The translations under genes were made by a program, and so were the position numbers. DNA of 19,523 nucleotides from Candidatus Agathobaculum merdigallinarum. Its GTDB lineage: Bacteria; Bacillota; Clostridia; Oscillospirales; Butyricicoccaceae. The stretch spans positions 1 through 19,523 of the forward strand of contig DXDO01000196.1 of the NCBI GenBank assembly GCA_019115425.1. Reading direction: 5' to 3'. Shown here piece by piece: positions 6,805 to 15,764 of the stretch (within the stretch, counting starts at the first letter, position 1; each line of letters opens with the position of its first letter). The notes below the pieces were generated by a model that saw only the letters and a program-made list of their open reading frames with translations, made no database searches and had not been told where the DNA came from.

Positions 6805-7760
6805 ATTTTACGGATGGTCATGTCCCTGTAGGTCGGCGCGTCGCGCACGATTTGGATTTTACCCGCCTGCGCCAGCGCGCGGATGCGTGAGAAAACGAAC
6901 ATATCACCCACGCGGTTGCCCATTTTCTGATCAATGTGGGCAATCGAACGACCGATGATCATACACGCCTCCTCCTCCGTCTCTTTGAAACGGGACAGGA
7001 TCGCTTCATCATAGAAATCCGCGGGTACGGACTGTACCCTGCCGTCCACCATCGCGCGCAGAGGGGTATTTTGCTCCTGCAGGCGCTTCCAGTCGGACAG
7101 CAGCTGCGCCTGCTCGGTTGCGGTCAGCTGGCGGCGGTGCTGATAGAAATATGGCATGAGATTGGGCGCGACCTCGCCCACGGCGCTGAAATACGCAATG
7201 CCGCCCGCCATTTTCTCTTCCTGCTGGCGGCGCTCGATGCGCGCAGCATACCGCCGCAGCAGCGCCTGCGGCGCAAGGCGCAGCAGAAAATTCAGCGGCC
7301 AGCTGTCTGTGATCACGGCAACCGCCGCTGTATTGCGGCGTGCTCTGGTTTGGTCATTGATCCGCTTGATTTCGCTGGATGGCATGGTATTCACCTCGAC
7401 TGCCCACACTGGGATATGCCGCGCGTACAGACGGCTGACCACATACCGCAGGCCGCACTGCTCCTGCGCATTGCCCTTGCTGTACCAGATGACGGCTTCA
7501 TCGACCTCGTCCAGTCGGTCGAGCACCTGAAAATGCCGTTCGATCAGCTCGTCCATCCAACTGCCGTCCAGCTCCGGATCGCCGCGCCACGGCATCAGTA
7601 TCGCTTCCCGCGCGGCGCGATCGGTCACATCGGTGATATCGCCCTCGGAATAATTGTCCAGCAGCGCAAGGATATGGTCAGCCGCCATCTCGGGCGCGAT
7701 ATCGTGCCGCACCACACTGAGCAACCCCTTTGCGCTGTCGCCAAAGCAGATCCAGTACAT
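6795..7760 (-). CDS. DUF1835/DUF3658-type protein of unknown function
   Basis: The 321-residue soluble protein matches the pattern I know for the DUF1835 plus DUF3658 pair. The N-terminal part starts MYWICFGDSAKG and contains the DEAVIWYSKGNAQEQCGLRY segment at 87-106, as in DUF1835. The C-terminal part, from about 222 to the end, contains RFKETEEEA, then GNRVGDMFVFSRIRALAQAG at 281-300, typical of DUF3658. The biochemical role of these domains is not established, and I assign none. A strong AGGAGGA site precedes ATG 7760, and only 19 bases separate it from polC, so it is likely co-transcribed with polC. Its stop codon lies inside the -35 box of the his promoter. Confidence 0.75.
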   Translation of the reverse strand: MYWICFGDSAKGLLSVVRHDIAPEMAADHILALLDNYSEGDITDVTDRAAREAILMPWRGDPELDGSWMDELIERHFQVLDRLDEVDEAVIWYSKGNAQEQCGLRYVVSRLYARHIPVWAVEVNTMPSSEIKRINDQTRARRNTAAVAVITDSWPLNFLLRLAPQALLRRYAARIERRQQEEKMAGGIAYFSAVGEVAPNLMPYFYQHRRQLTATEQAQLLSDWKRLQEQNTPLRAMVDGRVQSVPADFYDEAILSRFKETEEEACMIIGRSIAHIDQKMGNRVGDMFVFSRIRALAQAGKIQIVRDAPTYRDMTIRKIGS

Positions 7761-7779
7761 GTCTCTATCCTCCTATCTG

Positions 7780-10700
7780 TCACGCGAACAGGCTGATCTG
7801 GGTGGTCTTGGGCATGGAGCCGAGCGCGCCGATCTGGTCGAGCAGCTCGACCACCGCCTTGGACGCCTTGGGGCAGCGCACCGCCATCTCCTCCGCAGAG
7901 AGGAACTTGCCGTTTTTGCGCTCCTCGACGATGTTCTGCGCCGCCTGCTCGCCGATGCCGGGCATCGAGGTGAACGGCGGGATCAGCCCGTTTTCGGTCA
8001 CGATGAAGTTGACCGCGTCCGAGGTATAAATATCCATCGGCTCGAACACGAAGCCGCGGCGGTAAAACTCATGGCAGACCTCGAGGGTCGTCATCATTTC
8101 CTTTTCGGCCGCGGTGATGGTCTTTTCGCGGTCCTTCATCTGAAGCTCTTTGATCTTGTCGATGCAGACCTTGTCGCCCTTGATCATGCAGGATGCGTCA
8201 AAGCCCTTGGCGCGCACCGAGAAGTACGCCGAGTAGAACGCGAGCGGCCGGTGCACCTTAAACCACGCGATGCGGAACGCCATCATAACGTATGCGACCG
8301 CGTGCGCCTTGGGGAACATGTACTTGATCTTTTTGCACGAGTCGATGTACCAGTCCGGCACGCTCTGCTCACGCATCGCGGCTTCCATCTCCTCGGTCAG
8401 GCCCTTGCCCTTACGCACGGATTCCATGGTCTTGAACGACAGCTTGGGCTGCACACCCTGCAAAATCAGGTAGTTCATGATATCGTCACGGCAGCAGATG
8501 CAGCCGGACAGCGGGATGCCCTTGCGCACCAATTCCGCGGCATTGCCCAGCCATACGTCCGTGCCGTGCGACAGGCCGGAAATCGAAACCAGCTCGGCGA
8601 AGGTCGAGGGATGGGTCTCCTTGACCATGCCGCGCACGAACTTGGTGCCGAATTCAGGCACCGCCAGACAGCCGAGGTCGCCCAGAATCGGGTCGGTGTC
8701 CGGATTTTCGCCCGTGTATTTCAGTGCCTTGCACGAATGGAACAGGCTCATGGTGTCCGGATCGTCGAGCGGAATCTCCTGCGCGTTGACGCCGGTCAAA
8801 TTTTCAAGGTGCTTGATCATGGTCGGATCATCGTGCCCGAGCTCGTCGAGCTTCAAGAGGTTTGCATCGATCGAGTGATATTCAAAGTGAGTGGTGATGA
8901 TATCCGAGTCCGGATCGTCCGCCGGGTGCTGCACTGGGCAGACGTCGTAAATCTCGATTTCCTTGGGCACGACGACCACGCCGCCCGGGTGCTGGCCCGA
9001 GGTGCGGCGCACACCCGTGCAGCCTGCGGCAAGGCGGTTTTCCTCCGCGCGCGAGCACTCGATGCCGCGCTCGTCCATGTATTTTTTGACATAGCCGTAG
9101 GCGGTCTTTTCCGCGACCGTGCCGATCGTGCCCGCGCGGAACACATGATCGTGCCCGAAGATCTCGCCGGTGTAGTAGTGGATGCGCGACTGGTATTCGC
9201 CCGCGAAATTCAGGTCGATATCCGGCACCTTGTCGCCCTCAAAGCCGAGAAAGGTCTCAAACGGGATGTTAAAGCCCTGCTTGGTGAGCGGCTTGCCGCA
9301 CTTGGGGCAAACCTTGTCCGGCAGGTCGACGCCGCAGGAGTATTCCTCATGCCACTCGACGTATTTGTCGTCCGGACACAGGTAGTGCGGCGCGAGCGAG
9401 TTAACCTCGGTGATATCCGACATGAACGCCGCGAGCGACGAGCCGACCGAACCACGCGAGCCGACCAGATAGCCGTCCGCGAGCGACTTGGTCACCAGCT
9501 TCTGCGCGATGATGTACATGACCGCGTAGCCGTTGCCGATGATCGAGTTCAGTTCGCGGTCGAGCCGCGCCTGCACGATCTCGGGCAGCGGGTCGCCGTA
9601 GATGCGCTTGGCCTTTTCGTAGCACATGCCCCGCAGGTCGTCCTCGCAGCCGTCGATGTGCGGCGGGTAGTTTTCGCGCGGCACGGGCCGGATGACGTCG
9701 CACATGTCCGCAATCATGTTGGTATTCTTGACCACGACCTCATAGGCGCGGTCCTCGCCCAGATAGGAAAATTCGCGGAGCATCTCATCCGTGGACTTGA
9801 AGTACAGCGGCGCCTGATTGTCCGCGTCGCCAAAGCCCTGCCCCGCCATCAGGATGCGGCGGAACGCCTCGTCCTCTGGCTCGAGGAAGTGCACGTCGCC
9901 GGTCGCGCAGCAGGGTTTGCCCAGCTCGTCTGCGAGACGCAGGATGTCGCGGTTCCAGTCGCGCAGCTGCTCCTCGTCGCGGGCCATCCCCTTTTCGATC
10001 ATAAAGCGGTTGTTGCCGATGGGCTGGATCTCCAGATAATCATAAAAGGACGCCAGCCGCTTGAGCTCGTCCCACTCCGCATTGCTCGTCAATGCGCGGA
10101 ACACCTCGCCCGCCTCGCATGCGGAGCCGAAAATCAGCCCCTCGCGGTGGCGGATGAGCTCCGAGCGCGGCATGATCGGCCGCTTGTTGTAGTATTCGAG
10201 AAAGCTCTTGGAGATCAGCTGGTATAGGTTGCGCAGTCCAGCCTGATTTTTCACCAGAATGATGAAATGGTAGCGCGGCAGATTTTTCAGCTTGTTCTTG
10301 CGGTCGGTCGTCGCGGCGAGCACGGGGTTGATGTCCGCCACCGTGACCGCGTGCATCTCGTCTTTGAGCCGTGCCAGCAGCTTTACAAAGATGCGCCCCA
10401 GCACAGCTGCGTCCTCGCTCGCGCGGTGGTGCTCGAACGGACCGACTGCGAGTTCCTTGGCCAGTATATTCAGCTTGAACTTATGCAGATGCGGCAGCAT
10501 CAGGCGGCTCATTTCCAGCGTGTCGATCGCGGTGAACTCCCGCTCGATGGACAGGCGTTTGCACGCCGCGCGCAGAAAGCCCATATCAAAGCCCGCGTTG
10601 TGCGCGACGAGAGGATATTTTCCCTCTCCCGCCCACGCGAGGAATTTGGGCACCGCCTCATCGAGGTCGGGCGCGTCTGCGACCGTCTCGTCTGAAATGC

Positions 10701-12156
10701 CGGTCAGCTTGGTGATCTCCTCTGGGATGGGCTTGTGCGGGTTGACGTAGGTCTGGAAACTGTCCTGGATCGCGCCGTCCACCACGCGGCAGGCCGCGAT
10801 CTCGGTGATCTCCTCGCTCGCGGGGTTGAGGCCGGTGGTCTCAAGGTCGAACACGATGAACGTGCCGTCGAGCGGCTCAGCGGACTTACCGCGCACGACC
10901 GAAAGGCTGTCCGCATCGTTGACGTAATACGCCTCGATGCCGTAGATGATCTTCATGTCCCCGATGATGCTTTTCTGCTTGCCCTCCTGCGCGTGCAGCG
11001 CTTCGGGGAAGGCCTGCGCTACGCCGTGGTCGGTGATCGCCATCGCGCGATGCCCCCACTGCGCCGCGCGGCACAGCAGCGACGCCGTGGAACTCATGCC
11101 GTCCATCGCACTCATGTTGGTGTGCAGATGCAGCTCGACGCGCTTCATCCCCTCGGCCTTATCCTGCCGCACGGGCTTTTTCGCCTTGACAATGCCGGTC
11201 GGCTCCAAAACCATCTCCTTGGCGTAGGAGTCATACACCATTTTGCCCTGCACCGTGCAGTACAGGCCGTTTTTGATCTTGGAGGCGGTGTCGCCCGCCT
11301 TGTCGGCTGCGAGGAACTTGGACACGCGCACGGAATTCGTGCGGTCGGTCATGTCGAATGCGATCTTGACATAGTCCTTGCCGGTTTTCTTGCTGTGGAT
11401 ATCCTTGTTGTCGGTGAAGAACACCTCGCCCTGGATGGTGACCATATCGTAGGCCGCGATCGCTTCGTTGACCGACACGATCGGGTCCTGCATCAGCTTG
11501 CCGAAGATCAGATCGTCCTCGCGCACCTTCTCCGTGCGCGGGCGCTGGTAGCCGGTGTGCTCCGGCTTGGGCGCGGGGCGCGGCTTTTTCGGCTTGGGCT
11601 CCGCCGGCGCAGCGGCAGCCGCTTCCGCGACCGCCTGATGCAGAATCTCCTCGCGGTCGGGCGCGTCGGACGGCGGCGCATAGTCGTCCGCCTCGGCGCG
11701 CACCGCGTGCACTGGGCAAACGATATCCAGCTCGCGCCGGATGCGCGCTTCCAGATGGCGCAGGGCGTTTGCAAAGTGCTTTTCGCTCACCTCGTCCATC
11801 GGGATATACAGCGCGTTCCCCTCGTATTTCCACTTCTTGCAGTCAAGCAGGCCGCGCGCGGACGGCATGCGGTACGCCATGTCGTCATACAGCGAACGGA
11901 TGTACTCGTTTGTCAGCCCGTCCGGCATCGAATAGCGCGGCTCGATGCACACACGGTCGAGGCCATACTGCTTTGCGATCTGCTTTTCCGCCTTGGCGAT
12001 GGTTTTGCGGCTGACCACATGGGAAAGCCCCAGCTCGACCACCATCACCGTGTTATTATCCCCAAAAGCGAGAGAACGCACCTCGCCCGCGGCGAGGTGC
12101 TGTTCTTCTGCGATGCCTTTGCAGTTTCCGAAAATATCAATGAGCTTTCCAGCCAC
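7780..12156 (-). CDS. polC: DNA polymerase III alpha subunit, Gram-positive PolC type, GTG start
   Basis: PolC is the main replicative polymerase with built-in proofreading in Bacillota. The 1458-residue protein shows the full domain order. An N-terminal domain is followed by a P/A/K-rich linker (about 155-205) and an OB fold (about 235-325). The PHP domain starts at HLHTNMSAMDG (343-353) and is interrupted by a DEDDh exonuclease with FDLETTG (D437, E439), NAGFDMGF (D524) and H577/D582. The polymerase core has GSRGSVGSS (899-907), a four-cysteine zinc site (C927, C941, C950, C953) and catalytic D979/D981 in PDIDLNFAGEYQ. The C-terminus ends QISLFA, as in relatives. GTG at 12156 is chosen because GGAG lies 8 bases upstream and the next in-frame ATG is 37 codons in. 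It follows ispG by 2 bases. Confidence 0.98.
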   Translation of the reverse strand: MAGKLIDIFGNCKGIAEEQHLAAGEVRSLAFGDNNTVMVVELGLSHVVSRKTIAKAEKQIAKQYGLDRVCIEPRYSMPDGLTNEYIRSLYDDMAYRMPSARGLLDCKKWKYEGNALYIPMDEVSEKHFANALRHLEARIRRELDIVCPVHAVRAEADDYAPPSDAPDREEILHQAVAEAAAAAPAEPKPKKPRPAPKPEHTGYQRPRTEKVREDDLIFGKLMQDPIVSVNEAIAAYDMVTIQGEVFFTDNKDIHSKKTGKDYVKIAFDMTDRTNSVRVSKFLAADKAGDTASKIKNGLYCTVQGKMVYDSYAKEMVLEPTGIVKAKKPVRQDKAEGMKRVELHLHTNMSAMDGMSSTASLLCRAAQWGHRAMAITDHGVAQAFPEALHAQEGKQKSIIGDMKIIYGIEAYYVNDADSLSVVRGKSAEPLDGTFIVFDLETTGLNPASEEITEIAACRVVDGAIQDSFQTYVNPHKPIPEEITKLTGISDETVADAPDLDEAVPKFLAWAGEGKYPLVAHNAGFDMGFLRAACKRLSIEREFTAIDTLEMSRLMLPHLHKFKLNILAKELAVGPFEHHRASEDAAVLGRIFVKLLARLKDEMHAVTVADINPVLAATTDRKNKLKNLPRYHFIILVKNQAGLRNLYQLISKSFLEYYNKRPIMPRSELIRHREGLIFGSACEAGEVFRALTSNAEWDELKRLASFYDYLEIQPIGNNRFMIEKGMARDEEQLRDWNRDILRLADELGKPCCATGDVHFLEPEDEAFRRILMAGQGFGDADNQAPLYFKSTDEMLREFSYLGEDRAYEVVVKNTNMIADMCDVIRPVPRENYPPHIDGCEDDLRGMCYEKAKRIYGDPLPEIVQARLDRELNSIIGNGYAVMYIIAQKLVTKSLADGYLVGSRGSVGSSLAAFMSDITEVNSLAPHYLCPDDKYVEWHEEYSCGVDLPDKVCPKCGKPLTKQGFNIPFETFLGFEGDKVPDIDLNFAGEYQSRIHYYTGEIFGHDHVFRAGTIGTVAEKTAYGYVKKYMDERGIECSRAEENRLAAGCTGVRRTSGQHPGGVVVVPKEIEIYDVCPVQHPADDPDSDIITTHFEYHSIDANLLKLDELGHDDPTMIKHLENLTGVNAQEIPLDDPDTMSLFHSCKALKYTGENPDTDPILGDLGCLAVPEFGTKFVRGMVKETHPSTFAELVSISGLSHGTDVWLGNAAELVRKGIPLSGCICCRDDIMNYLILQGVQPKLSFKTMESVRKGKGLTEEMEAAMREQSVPDWYIDSCKKIKYMFPKAHAVAYVMMAFRIAWFKVHRPLAFYSAYFSVRAKGFDASCMIKGDKVCIDKIKELQMKDREKTITAAEKEMMTTLEVCHEFYRRGFVFEPMDIYTSDAVNFIVTENGLIPPFTSMPGIGEQAAQNIVEERKNGKFLSAEEMAVRCPKASKAVVELLDQIGALGSMPKTTQISLFA

Positions 12157-12158
12157 TG

Positions 12159-13214
12159 TTACTCTCCTTCAAAATGCGCGATTTCATCCATGAGTGCGTC
12201 CACCAGCTGCTCCTGCGGCACTTTTTTGATGATCTCCCCCTTGCGGAAGATCAGGCCGACGCCGTCGCCGCCCGCGATGCCGAGATCGGCTTCGCGCGCC
12301 TCGCCCGGCCCGTTGACCGCGCAGCCCATGACCGCGACCTTGAGCTTCTTTCCCTGCATGGCCATGCAGCGCTGCTCGACCTCTTTCGCAATGCCGATCA
12401 GGTCGATGCGCGTGCGCCCGCAGGTCGGGCAGGACACGACGTTGATGCCCTCCTCCGCGCGGCCGACGGCTTTGAGGATCGCCTTTGCCGCATAGACCTC
12501 CTTGACCGGATCGTCGGTCAGGGATACGCGGATTGTGTCGCCCACGCCGAGCGCGAGCAGGCCGCCGATCCCTGCCGCGGACTTGATGGTGCCCATATAC
12601 TCGGTGCCCGCCTCGGTCACGCCGAGGTGGAGCGGGTAGTCGGTCTTTTTGCCTGCGAGCAGATAGGCCTGCATGGTGTCCGGCACAGAGGAGGACTTGA
12701 TCGAGATGCAGATATCGTCAAACCCGCAGTCGTTCAGCAGTCCGACGTGATAGAGCGCAGACTCGACCATCGCCTCCGGCGTCGGGCCGCCGAACTTCTC
12801 GAGGATATGCTTTTCCACCGAGCCGGAGTTGACGCCGATGCGGATCGGGATGTGGCGCGCCTTCGCCGCCTGCACGACCGCGTGCACGCGGTCCGCCCCG
12901 CCGATGTTGCCCGGATTGAGCCGGATCTTATCCACGCCCGCCTCAATGGACGCGAGCGCGAGCCGATAGTCAAAATGGATATCCGCCACGACCGGGATAG
13001 GCGAGCCGGCGCAGATCTCACGGAGCGCTTCGGCCGCCTGCGCGTCCGGCACCGCACAGCGCACGATGTCGCAGCCCGCATCCGCCAGCGCGCGGATCTG
13101 CGCGAGCGTCGCTTTCGCGTCGCGCGTATCCGTATTGGTCATGGATTGAATCGCGACCGGTGCGCCGCCGCCGATGAGCACGTCACGCACCTTGATTTGT
13201 TTTGTCTGTTTCAT
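12159..13214 (-). CDS. ispG: 4-hydroxy-3-methylbut-2-enyl diphosphate synthase (flavodoxin/ferredoxin)
   Basis: IspG (GcpE) reductively opens MEcPP to HMBPP, the penultimate step of the MEP isoprenoid pathway, using a [4Fe-4S] cluster. The 351-residue protein has the bacterial two-domain layout: a TIM barrel with VADIHFDYRLA (76-86) and RLNPGNIGG (98-106), then the cluster domain with SCPTCGR (C262, C265) and GCAVNGPGE (C298, E305). ATG at 13214 has an AAGGAAGGG site upstream; the longer frame overlaps rseP and is rejected. It sits 41 bases after rseP and 2 bases before polC. With dxr nearby, it places two MEP-pathway enzymes in one cluster. Confidence 0.98.
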   Translation of the reverse strand: MKQTKQIKVRDVLIGGGAPVAIQSMTNTDTRDAKATLAQIRALADAGCDIVRCAVPDAQAAEALREICAGSPIPVVADIHFDYRLALASIEAGVDKIRLNPGNIGGADRVHAVVQAAKARHIPIRIGVNSGSVEKHILEKFGGPTPEAMVESALYHVGLLNDCGFDDICISIKSSSVPDTMQAYLLAGKKTDYPLHLGVTEAGTEYMGTIKSAAGIGGLLALGVGDTIRVSLTDDPVKEVYAAKAILKAVGRAEEGINVVSCPTCGRTRIDLIGIAKEVEQRCMAMQGKKLKVAVMGCAVNGPGEAREADLGIAGGDGVGLIFRKGEIIKKVPQEQLVDALMDEIAHFEGE

Positions 13215-13255
13215 ATCCTGTCCCTTCCTTTGCCTGCTGCGGAACCTGCCGCATT

Positions 13256-14287
13256 TTACTGGATCAGACGCAATATATCCTGTCCCGTCACGTAAACCAT
13301 CAGCGCGAGCAGCAGCATCAGCCCTGCCGCGTGGATATAACCCTCGTATTTCGCCGGCACCGGCTTGCGGCGGATACCTTCCAGAATGAGGAACACCAGC
13401 CGTCCGCCATCCAGCGCGGGCAGCGGCAGCAGGTTCATCACGCCGAGGTTGATCGAAATAAACGCCACGAGCTGCAAAAATGCTGAAATGCTGTAGCTTG
13501 CCGTGGTCGCCATGACCTCCGCCACGCCGACCGGACCGGAAAGCTGGTCCACACCGACCTGACCGGTCACGAGCATGCCGAGACTTGCCCAAACCATGCG
13601 CGCGTAGTTGACCGACGTGCGCACCGCCATACTGATATGCATGCCGATGCTGTCCGGCTGCTCGGCGAAGGTCAGGCCGATCATCTTGCGGCCCCCCTCG
13701 CCCTCGATCGTGGGCTCCAGCGTGACCGCGGGCAGCGTGATCTTTTCGCCATCCCGACGCACCACGACCTCATAGGTCGTATCCGCGCCGCGCGCGAGCG
13801 CGACCTCAAAATCGCTGCGCATCAGGATGTTGTAGCCGTCCACCTCGAGGATCTCGTCCCCTGCCTGCAAACCGCCCGCTGCGGCGGCCGTGCTCGCAGG
13901 GGCAACGCTGTCGAGCGTCGAAACGATATAGCCGCCGTTCGGCCCGTTCGGCTGGATGACTGCCAGCACGATCAGAAAGCCGACCAGAAAATTCATCAGC
14001 GCGCCCGCCGCCACGATCAGCATGCGGCGCGGCAGGCTCGCCTTGCCGAAAGCGTGCGCGCTTTCGCTTTCTTCGTCCTCGCCCTCCATCACGCACGCGC
14101 CGCCGAAAGGCAGCAACTTGAGACAATACAGCGTGCCGTTATATTCCTTCTTGAGGAGCGTCGGCCCCATACCGATCCAAAACTCGTTCGCCTGTACCCC
14201 GCCGCGTTTGGCGGTGATAAAATGCCCGAACTCGTGCACGATAACCAGCATGCCAAACGCTAAAATAGCCAGAACAATTTGCAGCAA
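13256..14287 (-). CDS. rseP: Site-2 membrane zinc metalloprotease, RseP/RasP family, TTG start
   Basis: This 343-residue membrane protein is an M50 family intramembrane protease, which cleaves transmembrane segments such as those of anti-sigma factors and signal-peptide remnants. The zinc motif HEFGH is at 18-22 in the first helix, and the third ligand is D293 in NLLPLPALDGGR. A PDZ domain lies at about 115-190 (GGLQAGDEILEVDGYNI). Further membrane helices lie near 90-111, 265-288 and 318-336. The start is TTG at 14287, with AAAGGAG at 7-base spacing, and it places HEFGH at the normal depth; no in-frame ATG occurs before M13. The order dxr-rseP matches many Bacillota. Substrates cannot be read from the sequence. 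Confidence 0.95.
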   Translation of the reverse strand: MLQIVLAILAFGMLVIVHEFGHFITAKRGGVQANEFWIGMGPTLLKKEYNGTLYCLKLLPFGGACVMEGEDEESESAHAFGKASLPRRMLIVAAGALMNFLVGFLIVLAVIQPNGPNGGYIVSTLDSVAPASTAAAAGGLQAGDEILEVDGYNILMRSDFEVALARGADTTYEVVVRRDGEKITLPAVTLEPTIEGEGGRKMIGLTFAEQPDSIGMHISMAVRTSVNYARMVWASLGMLVTGQVGVDQLSGPVGVAEVMATTASYSISAFLQLVAFISINLGVMNLLPLPALDGGRLVFLILEGIRRKPVPAKYEGYIHAAGLMLLLALMVYVTGQDILRLIQ

Positions 14288-14320
14288 AGCAGTTCTCCTT
14301 TCAAGGGTTCATCCCAAATG

Positions 14321-15454
14321 TTATGCAAGCACCAACTCGCGGGCGGCGGCGTCCGCCGCAAGAACGCCGTCCAGTGTGATCTCCTTTTGGTAAGGGATAT
14401 GGTCGAGTGCATACGCTACACGCGCAGCGATATCGGTAAAGCCGATCTGTCCCTCAAGGAACAGGCCGACCGCCGCTTCATTCGCGCCGTTGAGCACCGC
14501 GCCGCGATTCCCCTTTTCCGCCGCCGCGCGCCGCGCCAGCCCGAGCGCCGGAAACGCCTTGTCATCCGGCGCATAAAAGGTCAGCTTCGCGGCCTCCGAC
14601 AGCGACAGACGCGGCACCTTACAGGGCACGCGCGCCGGCCAGGTCAGCGCATACTGGATGGGCAGGCGCATATCGGGCAGGCCGAGCTGCGCGATCATCG
14701 CGCCGTCGTCAAACTCGACCGCAGAGTGCACGATACTCTCGCGGTGCACAACAATTTCAATGTCCTCGGGTGCCATGTCATACAGCCACATGGCCTCGAT
14801 CAGCTCCAGCCCCTTGTTCATCATGGTGGCGGAATCGATCGTGATCTTCGCGCCCATGTTCCAGTTCGGGTGCGCGAGCGCCTGTTCGCGCGTGACGTTT
14901 TTCATCTCATCCGCGGTTTTTCCAAAAAACGGGCCGCCGGACGCGGTCAGGATGATCTTTGCCAGCCGGTTGCCCTGCGCCGCCTGCGCGCACTGGAAGA
15001 TCGCCGAGTGCTCGGAGTCCACGGGCAGGATCTTGACACCCTTTTCACGCGCCGCACGCATCACCAGCTCGCCTGCGCACACAAGCGTCTCCTTGTTCGC
15101 CAGCGCGATATCCTTGCCCGCGTCGATCGCGGCGAGCGTGGGCAGCAGGCCCACCATACCGACCACTGCGGTCACAACGATATCCGCGCCGCTCTCGGCG
15201 GCGCAGGCGGTCAGGCCGTCCATACCGGACAGCACGCGGATATCCGTATCCGCAAGCTTGACCTTCAGCTCACGCGCCGCAGCCTCATCAAACGCGCACA
15301 CCATCTTGGGATGCAGCGCGCGCGCCTGTTCTTCCAATAAGTTTATGCGTTTATTCGTCGTCAATGCAACGACTTCAGCGTCCACCGATGGCAAAATATC
15401 GACAGTCTGCGTGCCGATCGATCCGGTCGAGCCCAAAATCGCAATTTTTTTCAT
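14321..15454 (-). CDS. dxr: 1-deoxy-D-xylulose-5-phosphate reductoisomerase
   Basis: DXR (IspC) converts DXP to MEP with NADPH, the committed step of the MEP pathway. The 377-residue protein is typical in length. The NADPH-binding loop ILGSTGSIG is at 6-14, and ALANKETLV is at 117-125. Metal-binding and active-site segments are PVDSEHSAIFQC (D146, E148), SGGPFF at 172-177, HPNWNMGAKIT at 195-205, and MNKGLELIEA (E217 or neighbour). ATG at 15454 is chosen over a GTG 7 codons upstream because the GGGAGA site lies between them. It heads the run dxr-rseP-ispG-polC after a 310-base gene-free, hairpin-rich spacer. Confidence 0.98.
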   Translation of the reverse strand: MKKIAILGSTGSIGTQTVDILPSVDAEVVALTTNKRINLLEEQARALHPKMVCAFDEAAARELKVKLADTDIRVLSGMDGLTACAAESGADIVVTAVVGMVGLLPTLAAIDAGKDIALANKETLVCAGELVMRAAREKGVKILPVDSEHSAIFQCAQAAQGNRLAKIILTASGGPFFGKTADEMKNVTREQALAHPNWNMGAKITIDSATMMNKGLELIEAMWLYDMAPEDIEIVVHRESIVHSAVEFDDGAMIAQLGLPDMRLPIQYALTWPARVPCKVPRLSLSEAAKLTFYAPDDKAFPALGLARRAAAEKGNRGAVLNGANEAAVGLFLEGQIGFTDIAARVAYALDHIPYQKEITLDGVLAADAAARELVLA

Positions 15455-15764
15455 ATCAATTCTCCCAAATCCCACGAACCGGCGGTCCGAGGCAGTTTAA
15501 AGGATACGCACCGGCAGTGCGCTCCCGGTGCAGCTTGCAGTTCCATCGAAGTCCGGCTCTGCCGTACTCCGCTCCCGCTGCCCACAATGCAATGATTTCA
15601 AATTTGGAAATGGCCGCGCCATTCCCATCCAAACGCCCAGCTTTGCCGGGTGTTTGGATACCCCGACCCAGCCGCCCTGGGCGGCGCCGTTCAGGTATCG
15701 AACCTTGGTTTCTTCCGGAACCAAGGTTCGTATATAGGGGGCTTGTGAAGCCCCCTATACGGAT
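15455..15764 (-). repeat. Gene-free hairpin chain between cdsA and dxr
   Basis: This spacer holds no convincing gene. It contains at least six inverted repeats: 15733-15759 (12-bp perfect stem, 3-base loop), 15699-15730 (12-bp perfect stem, 8-base loop), 15671-15685 (6-bp stem), 15627-15659 (12-bp stem with one G-U pair), 15606-15626 (about 8 bp with one mismatch) and 15508-15531 (7-bp perfect stem). None is followed by a U-tract on the minus strand, so they are not standard terminators. A 75-codon frame at 15497-15724 crosses the stems, begins at TTG, lacks an SD and is probably not translated. The stretch could be a structured RNA leader of dxr or a composite intergenic repeat. Confidence 0.75.

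Noticed and set aside
4981..6831. Plus-strand open frame of 616 codons opposite hisZ-hisG
   Set aside because: Same reasoning: a shadow of a GC-rich gene with strong motif evidence on the minus strand.
7654..10227. Very long plus-strand open frame (857 codons) opposite polC
   Set aside because: It is antisense to the conserved polymerase core, resembles no protein family, is rich in H, R, A and V as expected from the reverse complement of GC-rich coding DNA, and has no credible SD.
13215..13592. N-terminal extension of ispG by about 126 codons
   Set aside because: It would overlap rseP in another frame. The ATG at 13214 with its SD matches the normal IspG N-terminus.
15497..15724. 75-codon minus-strand frame in the cdsA-dxr spacer
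   Set aside because: It starts at TTG within a hairpin arm, has no ribosome binding site, and its sequence is dictated by the inverted repeats. Kept as part of the hairpin chain.
15733..15759. Intrinsic terminator after cdsA
   Set aside because: The stem is strong, but on the minus strand it is followed by TACGAACC rather than a T-tract.
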